Of a stretch of DNA of 9,283 nt, positions 1-7,082 are shown one piece after another. Under the pieces are notes generated by a model. It had not been told where the DNA came from and did no database searches. It worked only from the letters and a program-made list of their open reading frames with translations. Location: the NCBI GenBank assembly GCA_003501335.1, contig DNPQ01000009.1, forward strand, positions 1 through 9,283. The letters are read 5' to 3'. Positions within the stretch are counted from its first letter, which is position 1. Each line of letters opens with the position of its first letter. The position numbers were made by a program, and so were the translations under genes. The stretch is from Bacillota bacterium. GTDB lineage: Bacteria > Bacillota > UBA4882 > UBA8346.

Positions 1-11
1 GCAGTAAAACA

Positions 12-40
12 TTGACTTTTGGAAAATTAACTTATATAAT
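12..40 (+). promoter_or_regulatory. Sigma-A type promoter for the yceD-rpmF transcript
   Basis: TTGACT at 12-17 and a perfect TATAAT at 35-40 are separated by 17 bases, the optimal spacing for the vegetative sigma factor. The expected transcription start is about 46-48, inside or just before the Shine-Dalgarno sequence of the first gene, so the 5' leader would be very short. No FapR-like palindrome is seen around it. Confidence 0.75.
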
Positions 41-57
41 AATCGGAGGTGATTTTG

Positions 58-579
58 GTGAAGGTAAATATTGGTCCAATCCGTGAACTACCAGGTGGTG
101 TACTTGATTTTCAGGGTGAACAGGAACTCCTTGATTACAAATTACCCATTACTTTCACAAATCCTATTCAAGTCGAGGGAACCATTACCAATACTGGTGA
201 AGGTTTCTTGATGAAAGCCAATTGTAATTTCCGCTATCGAGTTCATTGTGATCGTTGCTTAAAAGAATTTCAGAGGGAACAACAGACTGAGATCATCGTG
301 GAATTTCTTGCTACTCCTGGAAGCGATGGTGAGGATGATCTTGCTTTTCATTTTAGTGGAGATATTATTGATTTAAAAGACTGTATCTCCGAGCAAGTGC
401 TGTTCGCGTTACCGATGAATTTTATTTGCAAACCCGATTGTCTTGGGTTATGCCCGATATGCGGTAAAGATCGTAATGCCGATCCATGTGATTGCGTTAC
501 TGAACAATTTAATCCCCAATTTGAGCAACTACGTAATTTGTTATCCATAAAAGGAGGTGGACCGAATGGCAAATCCTAA
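58..579 (+). CDS. YceD/DUF177 family protein, ribosome-assembly associated
   Basis: This is a 173-residue YceD/DUF177 (YlbN-like) protein. The family is almost always encoded directly before rpmF and is implicated in 23S rRNA or large-subunit maturation; its biochemical activity is not settled. Visible hallmarks are the N-terminal beta-rich part and two cysteine clusters: C56, C64 and C67 (CDRC), then C124, C128, C132, C135 (CPIC), C144 and C146, a likely metal-binding arrangement near the C terminus. An upstream GTG at 49 overlaps the Shine-Dalgarno GGAGG (45-49) and cannot be the start. TTG at 55 or GTG at 58 fit; GTG 58 gives an MKVNI N terminus with 8-base spacing and is preferred. The end overlaps rpmF by 14 bases, suggesting translational coupling. 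The identification is firm; the exact start is less so. Confidence 0.9.
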   Translation: MKVNIGPIRELPGGVLDFQGEQELLDYKLPITFTNPIQVEGTITNTGEGFLMKANCNFRYRVHCDRCLKEFQREQQTEIIVEFLATPGSDGEDDLAFHFSGDIIDLKDCISEQVLFALPMNFICKPDCLGLCPICGKDRNADPCDCVTEQFNPQFEQLRNLLSIKGGGPNGKS

Positions 580-751
580 AAATAGAACCTCACGGACTCG
601 TAAAAGACTAAGACGCGCTAATTATAAAGCCACTGCACCGACTACTACTATTTGCCCGCAATGTCATGAACCCAAGTTACCTCATGTTGTCTGTGGTAAT
701 TGTGGATTTTATAATGGTCGTGAAGTAATTGCGAAAGCAACTAATGCTTAA
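566..751 (+). CDS. rpmF: 50S ribosomal protein L32
   Basis: This 61-residue protein is bL32, a structural protein of the large ribosomal subunit. It starts MANPKNRTSRTRKR, the usual basic N-terminal tail of L32, and carries the zinc-ribbon cysteines C30/C33 (CPQC) and C43/C46 (CGNC), so it is the zinc-binding four-cysteine form. ATG 566 is chosen because AAGGAGGTGG (551-560) sits just upstream; a GTG at 557 in the same frame lies inside that site. It overlaps the end of the yceD-like gene by 14 bases and is followed by an intrinsic terminator at 791-817, so the two form a short transcription unit driven from 12-40. Confidence 0.97.
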   Translation: MANPKNRTSRTRKRLRRANYKATAPTTTICPQCHEPKLPHVVCGNCGFYNGREVIAKATNA

Positions 752-790
752 TTAGGCATTTATGAGTAAATAATTTAAAATGTAGTTTGG

Positions 791-817
791 TAAGGTCATC
801 ATTGACCTTATTTTTTT
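791..817 (+). terminator. Intrinsic terminator after rpmF
   Basis: TAAGGTCA (791-798) and TGACCTTA (803-810) form a perfect 8-bp stem with a TCAT loop, followed directly by seven T residues (811-817). It lies 40 bases after the rpmF stop and separates the ribosomal pair from the lipid genes. Confidence 0.85.
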
Positions 818-830
818 CCTGCCGGAAAAT
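802..830 (+). promoter_or_regulatory. Possible plsX-operon promoter overlapping the terminator
   Basis: TTGACC (802-807) matches five of six -35 bases. With a 17-base spacer it meets GAAAAT (825-830), which matches four of six -10 bases. The downstream genes need a promoter after the terminator and this is the best candidate seen, but the -10 is weak. No FapR operator palindrome is present between rpmF and plsX. Confidence 0.3.
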
Positions 831-875
831 TTGGGAAATGATTTTGAATCGATTGGGTAAGGAGCGTTGGTTATC

Positions 876-1865
876 TTGAAAATTGCTCTTGACGCCATGG
901 GTGGAGATTTTGCTCCAAAAGAAATCGTATTAGGTGCTATCCAGGCGAGCCGTGAATTTGGGGCGGAAGTTATTTTAGTGGGCATTGAAGCTGAAATCCA
1001 AGCAATATTGGATCAGCAACAAGCGGCCGGGCTAAAATTGGAGATTTATCCCGCCACGGAAGTCATTGCTATGGATGAGCATCCAGCCAATGCCGTAAAG
1101 CGTAAAAAAGATTCATCGCTGGTTGTTGCCAATCGTTTGGTTAAAGAAGGCAAGGCTGATGCTGTAATCTCCATGGGTAATACCGGAGCCGCAATGGCAG
1201 CTTCCTTATTTACATTGGGACGGCTCAGCACTATTAAAAGACCAGCTATTGCTTCTTTAATGCCTACTAAAAAGGGTATTAGCATTATTTTGGATGCAGG
1301 CGCCAATGCAGATTGTGAGCCTGAAAATCTCTTGGAATTTGCCTACATGGGTTCTGCTTATGCTGAACATATTTTAGGAAAATCTAATCCTCAAATCGGT
1401 CTTCTTAGTATCGGGGAAGAAGAAACCAAGGGTAATAAGTTGACCGTGGAAGCCCATCAACTTTTAAAAAATAGCCGTTTGAATTTTGTCGGTAATATTG
1501 AGGGACGCGATGTTCATCGCGGGGCTTGTGATGTTATTGTTTGTGACGGTTTTGTAGGAAATGTTGTCCTGAAGTTATCGGAGGGTTTAGCTTCTTCCCT
1601 GATGAGTTGGGTAAAGGAAGCGATCAATGATAATGCTTTCTCTATGCTCGGCGGCCTTTTAATTAAAAAACCTCTTAAAAAAATATTAACTCCCATGGAT
1701 CCTGCCGAATATGGCGGAATGCCTTTATTAGGACTCAATGGAATTAGTATGATTGGCCATGGAAGTTCGAAAGCCAAAGCGGTGAAAAATGCGATTAAAG
1801 CTGCTACGAAAGCTGTAGAACAAGATATTATTGGAGCCATTCGTCAGGCAATAACAAACTCGTAA
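876..1865 (+). CDS. plsX: Phosphate acyltransferase PlsX
   Basis: PlsX converts acyl-ACP plus inorganic phosphate into acyl-phosphate, the acyl donor that PlsY uses to make lysophosphatidic acid; it acts peripherally at the cytoplasmic membrane. The 329-residue length is normal for the family (about 330). Diagnostic stretches are the N-terminal ALDAMGGDFAPKE, SMGNTGAAMA, LDAGANADC, the SIGEEETKGN segment, IEGRDV, CDGFVGNVVLK, and the C-terminal GLNGISMIGHGSS. TTG 876 is chosen over TTG 867: AAGGAG (859-864) is 11 bases from 876 but only two from 867, and 876 gives the usual MKIALDAMGGD start. It opens the fab cluster, with fabD only 13 bases downstream. In Bacillus fapR precedes plsX; here it does not. 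Confidence 0.97.
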   Translation: MKIALDAMGGDFAPKEIVLGAIQASREFGAEVILVGIEAEIQAILDQQQAAGLKLEIYPATEVIAMDEHPANAVKRKKDSSLVVANRLVKEGKADAVISMGNTGAAMAASLFTLGRLSTIKRPAIASLMPTKKGISIILDAGANADCEPENLLEFAYMGSAYAEHILGKSNPQIGLLSIGEEETKGNKLTVEAHQLLKNSRLNFVGNIEGRDVHRGACDVIVCDGFVGNVVLKLSEGLASSLMSWVKEAINDNAFSMLGGLLIKKPLKKILTPMDPAEYGGMPLLGLNGISMIGHGSSKAKAVKNAIKAATKAVEQDIIGAIRQAITNS

Positions 1866-1878
1866 TTAAGGGAGAAAC

Positions 1879-2811
1879 ATGAGAAAAGTCGCTTTTATTT
1901 TTCCAGGACAAGGCGCCCAATATGTGGGCATGGGTAAAGAAATTTATGACAACTACCCGGTTGCCAAGGAAGTTTTTGATAAAGCCGACCAGATATTGGG
2001 ACGCAGCATTTCTGATGTGTGTTTTAATGGGCCGGATGACTTATTAAAAGACACCCGAAATGCCCAACCGGCGATAGTGGTTACCAGTATTGCTTTATTC
2101 AGGATTTTGGCCGAAGAAGGAATAAAACCTGATTTTACAGCGGGCCACAGCTTAGGTGAGTATAGCGCTCTCATCGCTTCCGAAGCAGTTTCTTTTGGGG
2201 ATGGATTGCGTTTGGTGAAAACGCGTTCTCGGTTAATGGCTGAGGCAGATCCGGATCATCAAGGAATGATGGCGGCAATTTTGGGAATGGATCGGAATAC
2301 ATTATCGGTTTTGCTGCAAGAAGCATCGGCCGTCGGCCTTGTTGAGGCGGCTAATTATAATTGTCCGGGTCAGATCGTAGCTTCCGGCGATAAAAAAGGT
2401 ATTGCTAAACTTCAAGAGCTGGTGGTAGCCAAGGGTGGGAAAGTCATACCATTGGCAGTCAGCGGGGCTTTTCATTCCAGTTTCATGAAAAAAGCCGCCG
2501 ATGCGTTTCGTCCCGAGCTCGAGAAAGTAGAGTGGTCTGCGCCAAACCCTCCTGTGGTGGCTAATGTTTTCGCCAAACCGGTATCGAAAGAGCAATTAAC
2601 GGATAGTCTATACCGACAAATCTGCTCCTCTGTTCTCTGGGAAGATACTCTTCATTATTTAAGGGGACAAGGTATCGATACTTTTATCGAGCTGGGTCCG
2701 GGGAAAGTTTTAACCGGCCTTGTCAAAAAGACTTTAAAGGATGCTTCATTTTTCAACTGTGAGGATTTAACTTCTATTAAAAAAGCTCTTGCAATTTTAA
2801 AGGAGGTCTAG
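1879..2811 (+). CDS. fabD: Malonyl-CoA:ACP transacylase
   Basis: FabD moves the malonyl group from malonyl-CoA to the phosphopantetheine of ACP, supplying the extender unit for fatty acid synthesis in the cytoplasm. The 310-residue protein shows the oxyanion-hole motif FPGQGAQ (Q11), the nucleophile elbow GHSLGEYSAL with S91, the carboxylate-binding arginine near R116, the catalytic histidine H199 in SGAFHSSFMK, and the C-terminal ELGPGKVLTGL. ATG 1879 follows GGGAG (1870-1874) at a suitable distance. It sits 13 bases after plsX and 4 bases before fabG, in line with co-transcription. Nothing is missing or unusual. Confidence 0.97.
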   Translation: MRKVAFIFPGQGAQYVGMGKEIYDNYPVAKEVFDKADQILGRSISDVCFNGPDDLLKDTRNAQPAIVVTSIALFRILAEEGIKPDFTAGHSLGEYSALIASEAVSFGDGLRLVKTRSRLMAEADPDHQGMMAAILGMDRNTLSVLLQEASAVGLVEAANYNCPGQIVASGDKKGIAKLQELVVAKGGKVIPLAVSGAFHSSFMKKAADAFRPELEKVEWSAPNPPVVANVFAKPVSKEQLTDSLYRQICSSVLWEDTLHYLRGQGIDTFIELGPGKVLTGLVKKTLKDASFFNCEDLTSIKKALAILKEV

Positions 2812-2815
2812 TAAT

Positions 2816-3553
2816 ATGAAATTAGTCCATGAGGTCGCTATCGTAACAGGTGCTGCCAGAGGCATCGGTAGGGCTATTGCTTTAGCTTTAAGCGCTGAAG
2901 GCGCCAGTATTCTTCTTTCCGATGTCAGCGAAGCAGTCCATGAAACTGCCGCCGAAATACGTAATTTAGGTCGTCAGGCGGGTTCCATTGTTGGTAATGT
3001 CACCAACGAAGCGGATTGTGAGGCTATGGTGAATGAAGCCATAAAACTCTTCGGCAAACTTGATATTTTAGTCAACAATGCCGGCATCACCAAAGATAAT
3101 TTGCTGTTGCGGATGAGCGAATCCGACTGGGATGCTGTTTTAAATATTAATCTCAAAGGTACTTTCCTTTGTACCAAAGCGGCGATTAAGCCGATGATGA
3201 AACAGCGTTCCGGTAAAATCATTAACATTGCTTCGGTCGTTGGGGAAATAGGCAATGCGGGTCAAGCTAATTATTCCGCTTCCAAAGGCGGAGTCATTGC
3301 TTTTACCAAGACCATGGCCAAGGAGCTGGGCTCTCGTAATATCCGTGTAAACGCTATTGCGCCTGGCTTTATTGAATCGAAAATGACGGAAGTTTTGTCC
3401 GATGATGCGAAAGCCAAATTATCCAGTGCCATTCCTTTAGGTTTTCTCGGTAAGCCTGAATATGTGGCCAATGGTGTTGTTTTTCTAGCTTCTCCCGATG
3501 CGTGCTATATTAGCGGTCATGTTTTAAACGTTGATGGCGGTATGGCAATGTAA
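2816..3553 (+). CDS. fabG: 3-oxoacyl-ACP reductase
   Basis: FabG is the NADPH-dependent ketoreductase that reduces 3-oxoacyl-ACP to (3R)-hydroxyacyl-ACP. The 245-residue protein is a classical short-chain dehydrogenase/reductase. It has the cofactor-binding TGAARGIGRA near residues 11-20, NNAG at 87-90, and the catalytic tetrad N112, S140, Y153 and K157 (YSASK). The NVDGGMAM C terminus is typical of FabG. ATG 2816 is preceded by AAGGAGGTC, which overlaps the end of fabD, so translation of the two is probably coupled. SDR enzymes are diverse, but the position between fabD and acpP makes FabG the clear choice. Confidence 0.96.
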   Translation: MKLVHEVAIVTGAARGIGRAIALALSAEGASILLSDVSEAVHETAAEIRNLGRQAGSIVGNVTNEADCEAMVNEAIKLFGKLDILVNNAGITKDNLLLRMSESDWDAVLNINLKGTFLCTKAAIKPMMKQRSGKIINIASVVGEIGNAGQANYSASKGGVIAFTKTMAKELGSRNIRVNAIAPGFIESKMTEVLSDDAKAKLSSAIPLGFLGKPEYVANGVVFLASPDACYISGHVLNVDGGMAM

Positions 3554-3617
3554 ATTTGGTAAGAAATTTTGAGAAATAGTTATTTGTGCCAACCTTGCTT
3601 GGAAGGAGGTGAAATGG

Positions 3618-3851
3618 TTGGATATCTTCAGTAAAGTTAAGGACATAGTTGTTGAGCAATTAGGCGTTGATGAAGAAGAAGTGACTGAACAAGCTTCTTT
3701 TGTTGATGACTTAGGTGCTGACTCACTGGATATCGTTGAACTCGTTATGGCTTTAGAGGAGGAGTTCGACCTGGAAATACCGGATGAGGATGCCGAAAAA
3801 ATCGCTAGTGTCGGTGATGCAGTAAATTACATTAAAGAGAATGGTCAATAA
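3618..3851 (+). CDS. acpP: Acyl carrier protein
   Basis: ACP carries growing acyl chains on a 4'-phosphopantetheine arm and is the shared substrate of FabD, FabG, FabF and PlsX. The 77-residue product is strongly acidic, with the attachment serine S36 in GADSLDIVEL and the usual four-helix pattern. The start is TTG 3618: the in-frame GTG at 3609 lies inside the Shine-Dalgarno GGAGGTGA (3605-3612), while TTG 3618 is 8 bases after GGAGG and gives the normal MDIFSKV start. The nearby ATG at 3614 is out of frame. A strong ribosome binding site with a rare start codon is notable for such an abundant protein. It is 64 bases after fabG and is followed by a hairpin terminator. Confidence 0.96.
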   Translation: MDIFSKVKDIVVEQLGVDEEEVTEQASFVDDLGADSLDIVELVMALEEEFDLEIPDEDAEKIASVGDAVNYIKENGQ

Positions 3852-3860
3852 GCTTCTTAG

Positions 3861-3889
3861 AAAGAGTCCCGTAAACGCGGGGCTCTTTT
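3861..3889 (+). terminator. Hairpin terminator or attenuator between acpP and fabF
   Basis: AAAGAGTCCCG (3861-3871) pairs with CGGGGCTCTTT (3878-3888) as an 11-bp stem with one U-G wobble and a six-base loop. The T-run is only four residues before A-rich sequence begins, so termination is probably partial. It may lower fabF-rnc expression relative to acpP. No clear separate promoter for fabF is visible in the remaining 34 bases. Confidence 0.7.
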
Positions 3890-3923
3890 AAAAATAGGAT
3901 GAAGTTCCAAAAGGGGTGAAAAT

Positions 3924-5165
3924 ATGAAACATCGAGTCGTCATAACCGGTTTGGGCGTAGTATCCCCCATAGGAACTGGTATTCTCAAGTTTTGGGAATC
4001 ACTTGCAAATGGGGTTTGCGGTGTTGATTATGTAACCGCTTTCGATACCAGTAAATTTGAAGTAAAAATAGGCGCTGAAGTCAAGAATTTTGATCCGGGT
4101 CAATATCTTGAACGCAAAGAAGTCAGACGGATGGATCGAGTTTCGCAGTTTGCCGTGGCAGCCTCTAAAATGGCTTTGCTTGATTCGAAATTGACCATTA
4201 CCGATGATAATGCGGATCAAATTGGTGTGATAATCGGATCCGGAATTGGTGGTATGAAGACTTTTGAGGATCAAGCCAGGACTTTTGTAGAAAAAGGGCC
4301 GGGGCGGGTCAGCCCGTTCTTTATCCCGATGATGATCCCGGATATGAGTGCTGGATTTGTTTCCATCGCCACCGGAGCCAAAGGCCCCAATCATGCAGTG
4401 GTGACTGCCTGTGCTTCCGCCACTCATTCCATTGGAGATTCTTTGCGGATTATTCAAAATGGTGAAGCCAAGGCGATGATTGCCGGAGGGACTGAAGCGG
4501 CTATTACCGGTTTGGCATATGCCGGCTTTACTTCGGCTGGCGCTTTATCCAAGAACAATGAGGATCCGAAAGGAGCAAGCCGCCCCTTTGATTTGAACCG
4601 CGATGGTTTTATCATGGGGGAAGGTTGCGGTGTTTTAATAATAGAGGAATTGAATTATGCTTTAGAACGCGGTGCTTCCATTTATGCAGAACTGGTAGGC
4701 TTTGGCGAATCCGGTGATGCCTATCATATGACCGCGCCGGATCCTGAAGGGGATGGAGCAACTCGAGCCATGACCCGGGCTATACAAGATGCCGGCATTC
4801 ATCCCAATCAAATTTCTTATATCAATGCCCATGGTACATCAACCCATGCCAATGACAAAGTGGAGACCTTGGCCATCCATAAAGTTTTTGGCGAATATGC
4901 GAAGTCGGTGGCTATCAGTTCAACCAAATCAATGACGGGTCATCTTCTGGGAGCGGCTGGCGGCATTGAAGCTGTCGCCTCAATCCTGGCGATTCAAAAT
5001 AGTTTAATCCCGCCTACCATTAACTATCAAACTCCTGATCCGGATTGTGATTTGGATTATGTTCCCAATCAAGCCAGAAAAGCTGAGCTAGAATATGTAA
5101 TGTCGGATTCATTGGGATTTGGCGGTCATAACGGTTGCCTTATATTTAGGAAATATCATGGGTAA
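3924..5165 (+). CDS. fabF: 3-oxoacyl-ACP synthase II (KASII)
   Basis: FabF carries out the elongating Claisen condensation of acyl-ACP with malonyl-ACP. The 413-residue length is standard. The active-site nucleophile is C163 in VTACASATHS; the two catalytic histidines are H303 (NAHGTSTHAND) and H340 (SMTGHLLGAAGG), with K335 just before the latter. This Cys-His-His set separates it from KASIII (FabH). ATG 3924 follows AAAAGGGGTGAAA. It is the only condensing enzyme in the window, so initiation by FabH must be encoded elsewhere. It overlaps rnc by 8 bases. Confidence 0.97.
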   Translation: MKHRVVITGLGVVSPIGTGILKFWESLANGVCGVDYVTAFDTSKFEVKIGAEVKNFDPGQYLERKEVRRMDRVSQFAVAASKMALLDSKLTITDDNADQIGVIIGSGIGGMKTFEDQARTFVEKGPGRVSPFFIPMMIPDMSAGFVSIATGAKGPNHAVVTACASATHSIGDSLRIIQNGEAKAMIAGGTEAAITGLAYAGFTSAGALSKNNEDPKGASRPFDLNRDGFIMGEGCGVLIIEELNYALERGASIYAELVGFGESGDAYHMTAPDPEGDGATRAMTRAIQDAGIHPNQISYINAHGTSTHANDKVETLAIHKVFGEYAKSVAISSTKSMTGHLLGAAGGIEAVASILAIQNSLIPPTINYQTPDPDCDLDYVPNQARKAELEYVMSDSLGFGGHNGCLIFRKYHG

Positions 5166-5892
5166 GAAACAACGGGTAACCACAAAAGATAATTCTTTAC
5201 CAAAAGACCAAAAGGGGCCGTCGCTGAAAGAGTTGACGGCCCGGCTTCATTTAGAGGAAAAACAAGAGGCTTTATTTATTGAAGCCTTCACCCATTCATC
5301 CTATGCCAATGAACACCGCATGCCAAGCAATGAACGGTTGGAATTCTTAGGTGACAGCGTTTTGGGACTTCTTGTATGCCAATATTTATATTTGCATTAC
5401 CCTTCCTATGATGAAGGGCAATTGGCAAAGATAAAGGCAATTTTGGTCAGCGCCACGTTTTTTGCTACTTTCAGCCGGCAAATCGCTTTGGATAAATATA
5501 TCTTGCTGGGTGCGGGTGAAATCCATACGGGTGGAAACGCCAAGCCCAATATTCTGGCTGATCTTTTCGAAGCCTTTATTGGCGCTTACTATTTGAGTTT
5601 CGGCTTATCGGCCACCAATGAATTTTTGACTCCTTTTATTGAAAGTGCGTTACCGGAAATATTCGCTGAATCGGAAAAGATCGACGCCAAAACCTATCTT
5701 CAGGAACTTGCCCAGTCTCAAGGGTTGAAACCGGAATATCATCTTATCGCTGAAGAGGGCCCCCCCCATAACAAAACTTTTACCGTCGAAGTTTTGATTG
5801 ACGGTAAAGTTTATGGATCCGGCACCGGCAAAAGTTTAAAGGAAGCTCAAAACAAAGCGGCATCGGTTGCTGCTTTCCAAATTAAGCAATGA
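5158..5892 (+). CDS. rnc: Ribonuclease III
   Basis: RNase III cleaves double-stranded RNA during rRNA processing and mRNA turnover. The 244-residue protein has an N-terminal endonuclease domain with the signature NERLEFLGDSVLG (E59, E62, D66) and LADLFEAF (D135, E138), covering the expected metal-binding acidic residues. A C-terminal double-stranded-RNA-binding domain follows (about residues 175-244, including the KTYLQELAQ start and the AQNKAASVAA helix). An upstream in-frame start at 5119 lies deep inside fabF, whereas ATG 5158 overlaps fabF by 8 bases and follows TTTAGGA, so 5158 is preferred. The residues before about 25 are polar and variable. In many Firmicutes smc and ftsY follow rnc; here spoVS does. 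Confidence 0.96.
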   Translation: MGKKQRVTTKDNSLPKDQKGPSLKELTARLHLEEKQEALFIEAFTHSSYANEHRMPSNERLEFLGDSVLGLLVCQYLYLHYPSYDEGQLAKIKAILVSATFFATFSRQIALDKYILLGAGEIHTGGNAKPNILADLFEAFIGAYYLSFGLSATNEFLTPFIESALPEIFAESEKIDAKTYLQELAQSQGLKPEYHLIAEEGPPHNKTFTVEVLIDGKVYGSGTGKSLKEAQNKAASVAAFQIKQ

Positions 5893-5904
5893 TTTTGCCG
5901 GAGT

Positions 5905-5932
5905 TGAGGATTTTTTTTGCCTTTTATTGAAT
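5905..5932 (+). promoter_or_regulatory. SigH-type promoter upstream of spoVS
   Basis: TGAGGATTT (5905-5913) fits the SigH -35 pattern RnAGGAwWW except at the first base. After exactly 12 bases, ATTGAAT (5926-5932) fits the -10 pattern RnnGAAT fully. The known spacing is 11-12. Bacillus subtilis spoVS is SigH-dependent, which supports the call. A TATGAT (5932-5937) overlaps but has no good -35 partner. Confidence 0.6.
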
Positions 5933-5977
5933 ATGATAGGGAAAGGAAGCGATATTTTTCGGTGGGGGGCTTTTCGA

Positions 5978-6238
5978 ATGGATGTATTAAAAGTTTCAGC
6001 AACTTCTAGTCCAAAATCGGTTGCCGGAGCATTGGCCGCAGTTTTACGAGAAAAAGGCAGCGCAGAAATCCAGGCAGTTGGAGCCGGTGCAGTGAATCAG
6101 TCTGTAAAGGCAATCGCAATAGCCAGGGGATACGTCGCTCCAAACGGCATCAATTTGGTTTGCACTCCCGGGTTTTCTGAGATCACTATTGAGGGCCAGG
6201 TTCGTACTGCAATCAAATTTATCGTAGAACCAAGATAG
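5978..6238 (+). CDS. spoVS: Stage V sporulation protein S
   Basis: The 86-residue product matches SpoVS along its whole length as I recall the Bacillus protein: MDVLKVSATSSP at the start, VAGALAAVLREKG, IQAVGAGAVNQ, KAIAIARGYVAP and the RTAIKFIVEPR end. SpoVS is a small Alba-like protein that affects septation and progress through sporulation (coat assembly stage); its direct binding partner is not settled. ATG 5978 is chosen because it gives the canonical length and follows GGTGGGGGG (5961-5969). An in-frame start at 5867 would overlap rnc and add 37 non-homologous residues. It has its own SigH-like promoter and a terminator right after it, so it appears to be monocistronic. Confidence 0.97.
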   Translation: MDVLKVSATSSPKSVAGALAAVLREKGSAEIQAVGAGAVNQSVKAIAIARGYVAPNGINLVCTPGFSEITIEGQVRTAIKFIVEPR

Positions 6239-6248
6239 TTTTAAAAAT

Positions 6249-6271
6249 AAACCGCGCAGGCGGTTTTTTTT
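6249..6271 (+). terminator. Intrinsic terminator after spoVS
   Basis: AAACCGC (6249-6255) pairs with GCGGTTT (6260-6266) around a GCAG loop, and a run of eight T residues covers 6264-6271. It begins 10 bases after the spoVS stop. Confidence 0.88.
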
Positions 6272-6342
6272 GTTTGTCTTCTTTTTGAATGATTGCCAAT
6301 CCAAGGTGAGCGTATTTTAATTTACAGTTTTAAAAAGTAATG

Positions 6343-6373
6343 TTGCATGAAACAGACAACCTGACCATATACT
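6343..6373 (+). promoter_or_regulatory. Weak candidate promoter for the sigma factor gene
   Basis: TTGCAT (6343-6348) and TATACT (6368-6373) resemble sigma-A boxes, but the spacing is 19 bases. A promoter is needed between the spoVS terminator and the sigma gene, and this is the best pair seen. No SigH-type AGGAWW/GAAT pair is visible here. Confidence 0.3.
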
Positions 6374-6404
6374 TGATAAAAAGAGTATGGGTGGGGATAG
6401 TGGG

Positions 6405-7082
6405 ATGAATCAGGAGAAAGATTTACTTTTTATAGAAAGGATTCGTTCACATAATGACCCTGTGGCCAAGGATGAGTTAGTTCGGAAATATTTGCCCATG
6501 GTTCACCATATTGTCAACAATCAGAGTCCTTTCAAAATCAATTATGAAGATTACTTTCAGGAAGGAACCATTGGACTGTTAAAGGCGATTGAAGAGTACG
6601 ATGCCGAAAACTACGCCATCAAATTTAGCACTTTTGCGTATATTTGTATTTTGCGGCGGATTTATAATGTTGTTAAACAATCTTTTACCAAGAAGGCCTT
6701 GTTTGCGACCCGGACAATCTCTTTAAATGCCAGCCTCAGTGAGGAGGATTCCCGGACGGTGATGGATCTGGTAGCGGATAATACCGGTGAACCTTTTGCA
6801 CGGATTGAGAATGATTGGAGTGTGGGTAAGATTGACTTGGTATTACGGACCTACCTTTCACCTGTTGAATATGGAGTCGTTCAATTAATGATTCAAGAGT
6901 ATAGTTATCACGAGATTCAAAAAAGGCTCGATCTGCCGGCGAAAGTCATTGATAATGCCCGGACCCGGGCAAAACTGAAGTTGAAGAAGCTGTTAATGCG
7001 TTATGGTTCTTTTCTAAATCCTGATATTCCTTTGAAGTCAAGAAAACGGAACGACCTATCGATGCGGCTTGAGGTAAGTTGA
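6405..7082 (+). CDS. Sigma-70 family RNA polymerase sigma factor, SigH-like
   Basis: The 225-residue protein has the two-domain layout of alternative sigma factors. Region 2 spans about 24-92, with the DYFQEGTIGLLKAIEEYD core (49-66) and the KFSTFAYICILRRIYNVVK promoter-melting segment. Region 4 spans about 151-198, with LSPVEYGVVQL, a helix-turn-helix (YSYHEIQKRLDLPA) and an IDNARTRAKLKLKK recognition end. The IDNA-x-x-R-x-K-x-K pattern resembles Bacillus SigH. The last 25 residues are basic and unrecognised. ATG 6405 is chosen over ATG 6387 because GTGGGG (6391-6396) is well spaced from 6405 and lies after 6387. It follows spoVS, whose promoter looks SigH-dependent. It could instead be a paralogue of SigH with another regulon; no anti-sigma gene is next to it. 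Confidence 0.85.
   Translation: MNQEKDLLFIERIRSHNDPVAKDELVRKYLPMVHHIVNNQSPFKINYEDYFQEGTIGLLKAIEEYDAENYAIKFSTFAYICILRRIYNVVKQSFTKKALFATRTISLNASLSEEDSRTVMDLVADNTGEPFARIENDWSVGKIDLVLRTYLSPVEYGVVQLMIQEYSYHEIQKRLDLPAKVIDNARTRAKLKLKKLLMRYGSFLNPDIPLKSRKRNDLSMRLEVS

Noticed and set aside
752..875. FapR operator upstream of plsX
   Set aside because: The only palindrome is the terminator stem with its T-run; it does not resemble the TTAGTACC-type FapR site.
3999..4457. 152-codon open frame on the - strand
   Set aside because: It lies wholly within fabF, whose product is full length with every catalytic residue; the antisense frame has no ribosome binding site or recognisable domain.
5867..5977. N-terminal extension of spoVS from 5867
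   Set aside because: It overlaps rnc and would span the promoter. Starting at 5978 gives the canonical 86-residue SpoVS.
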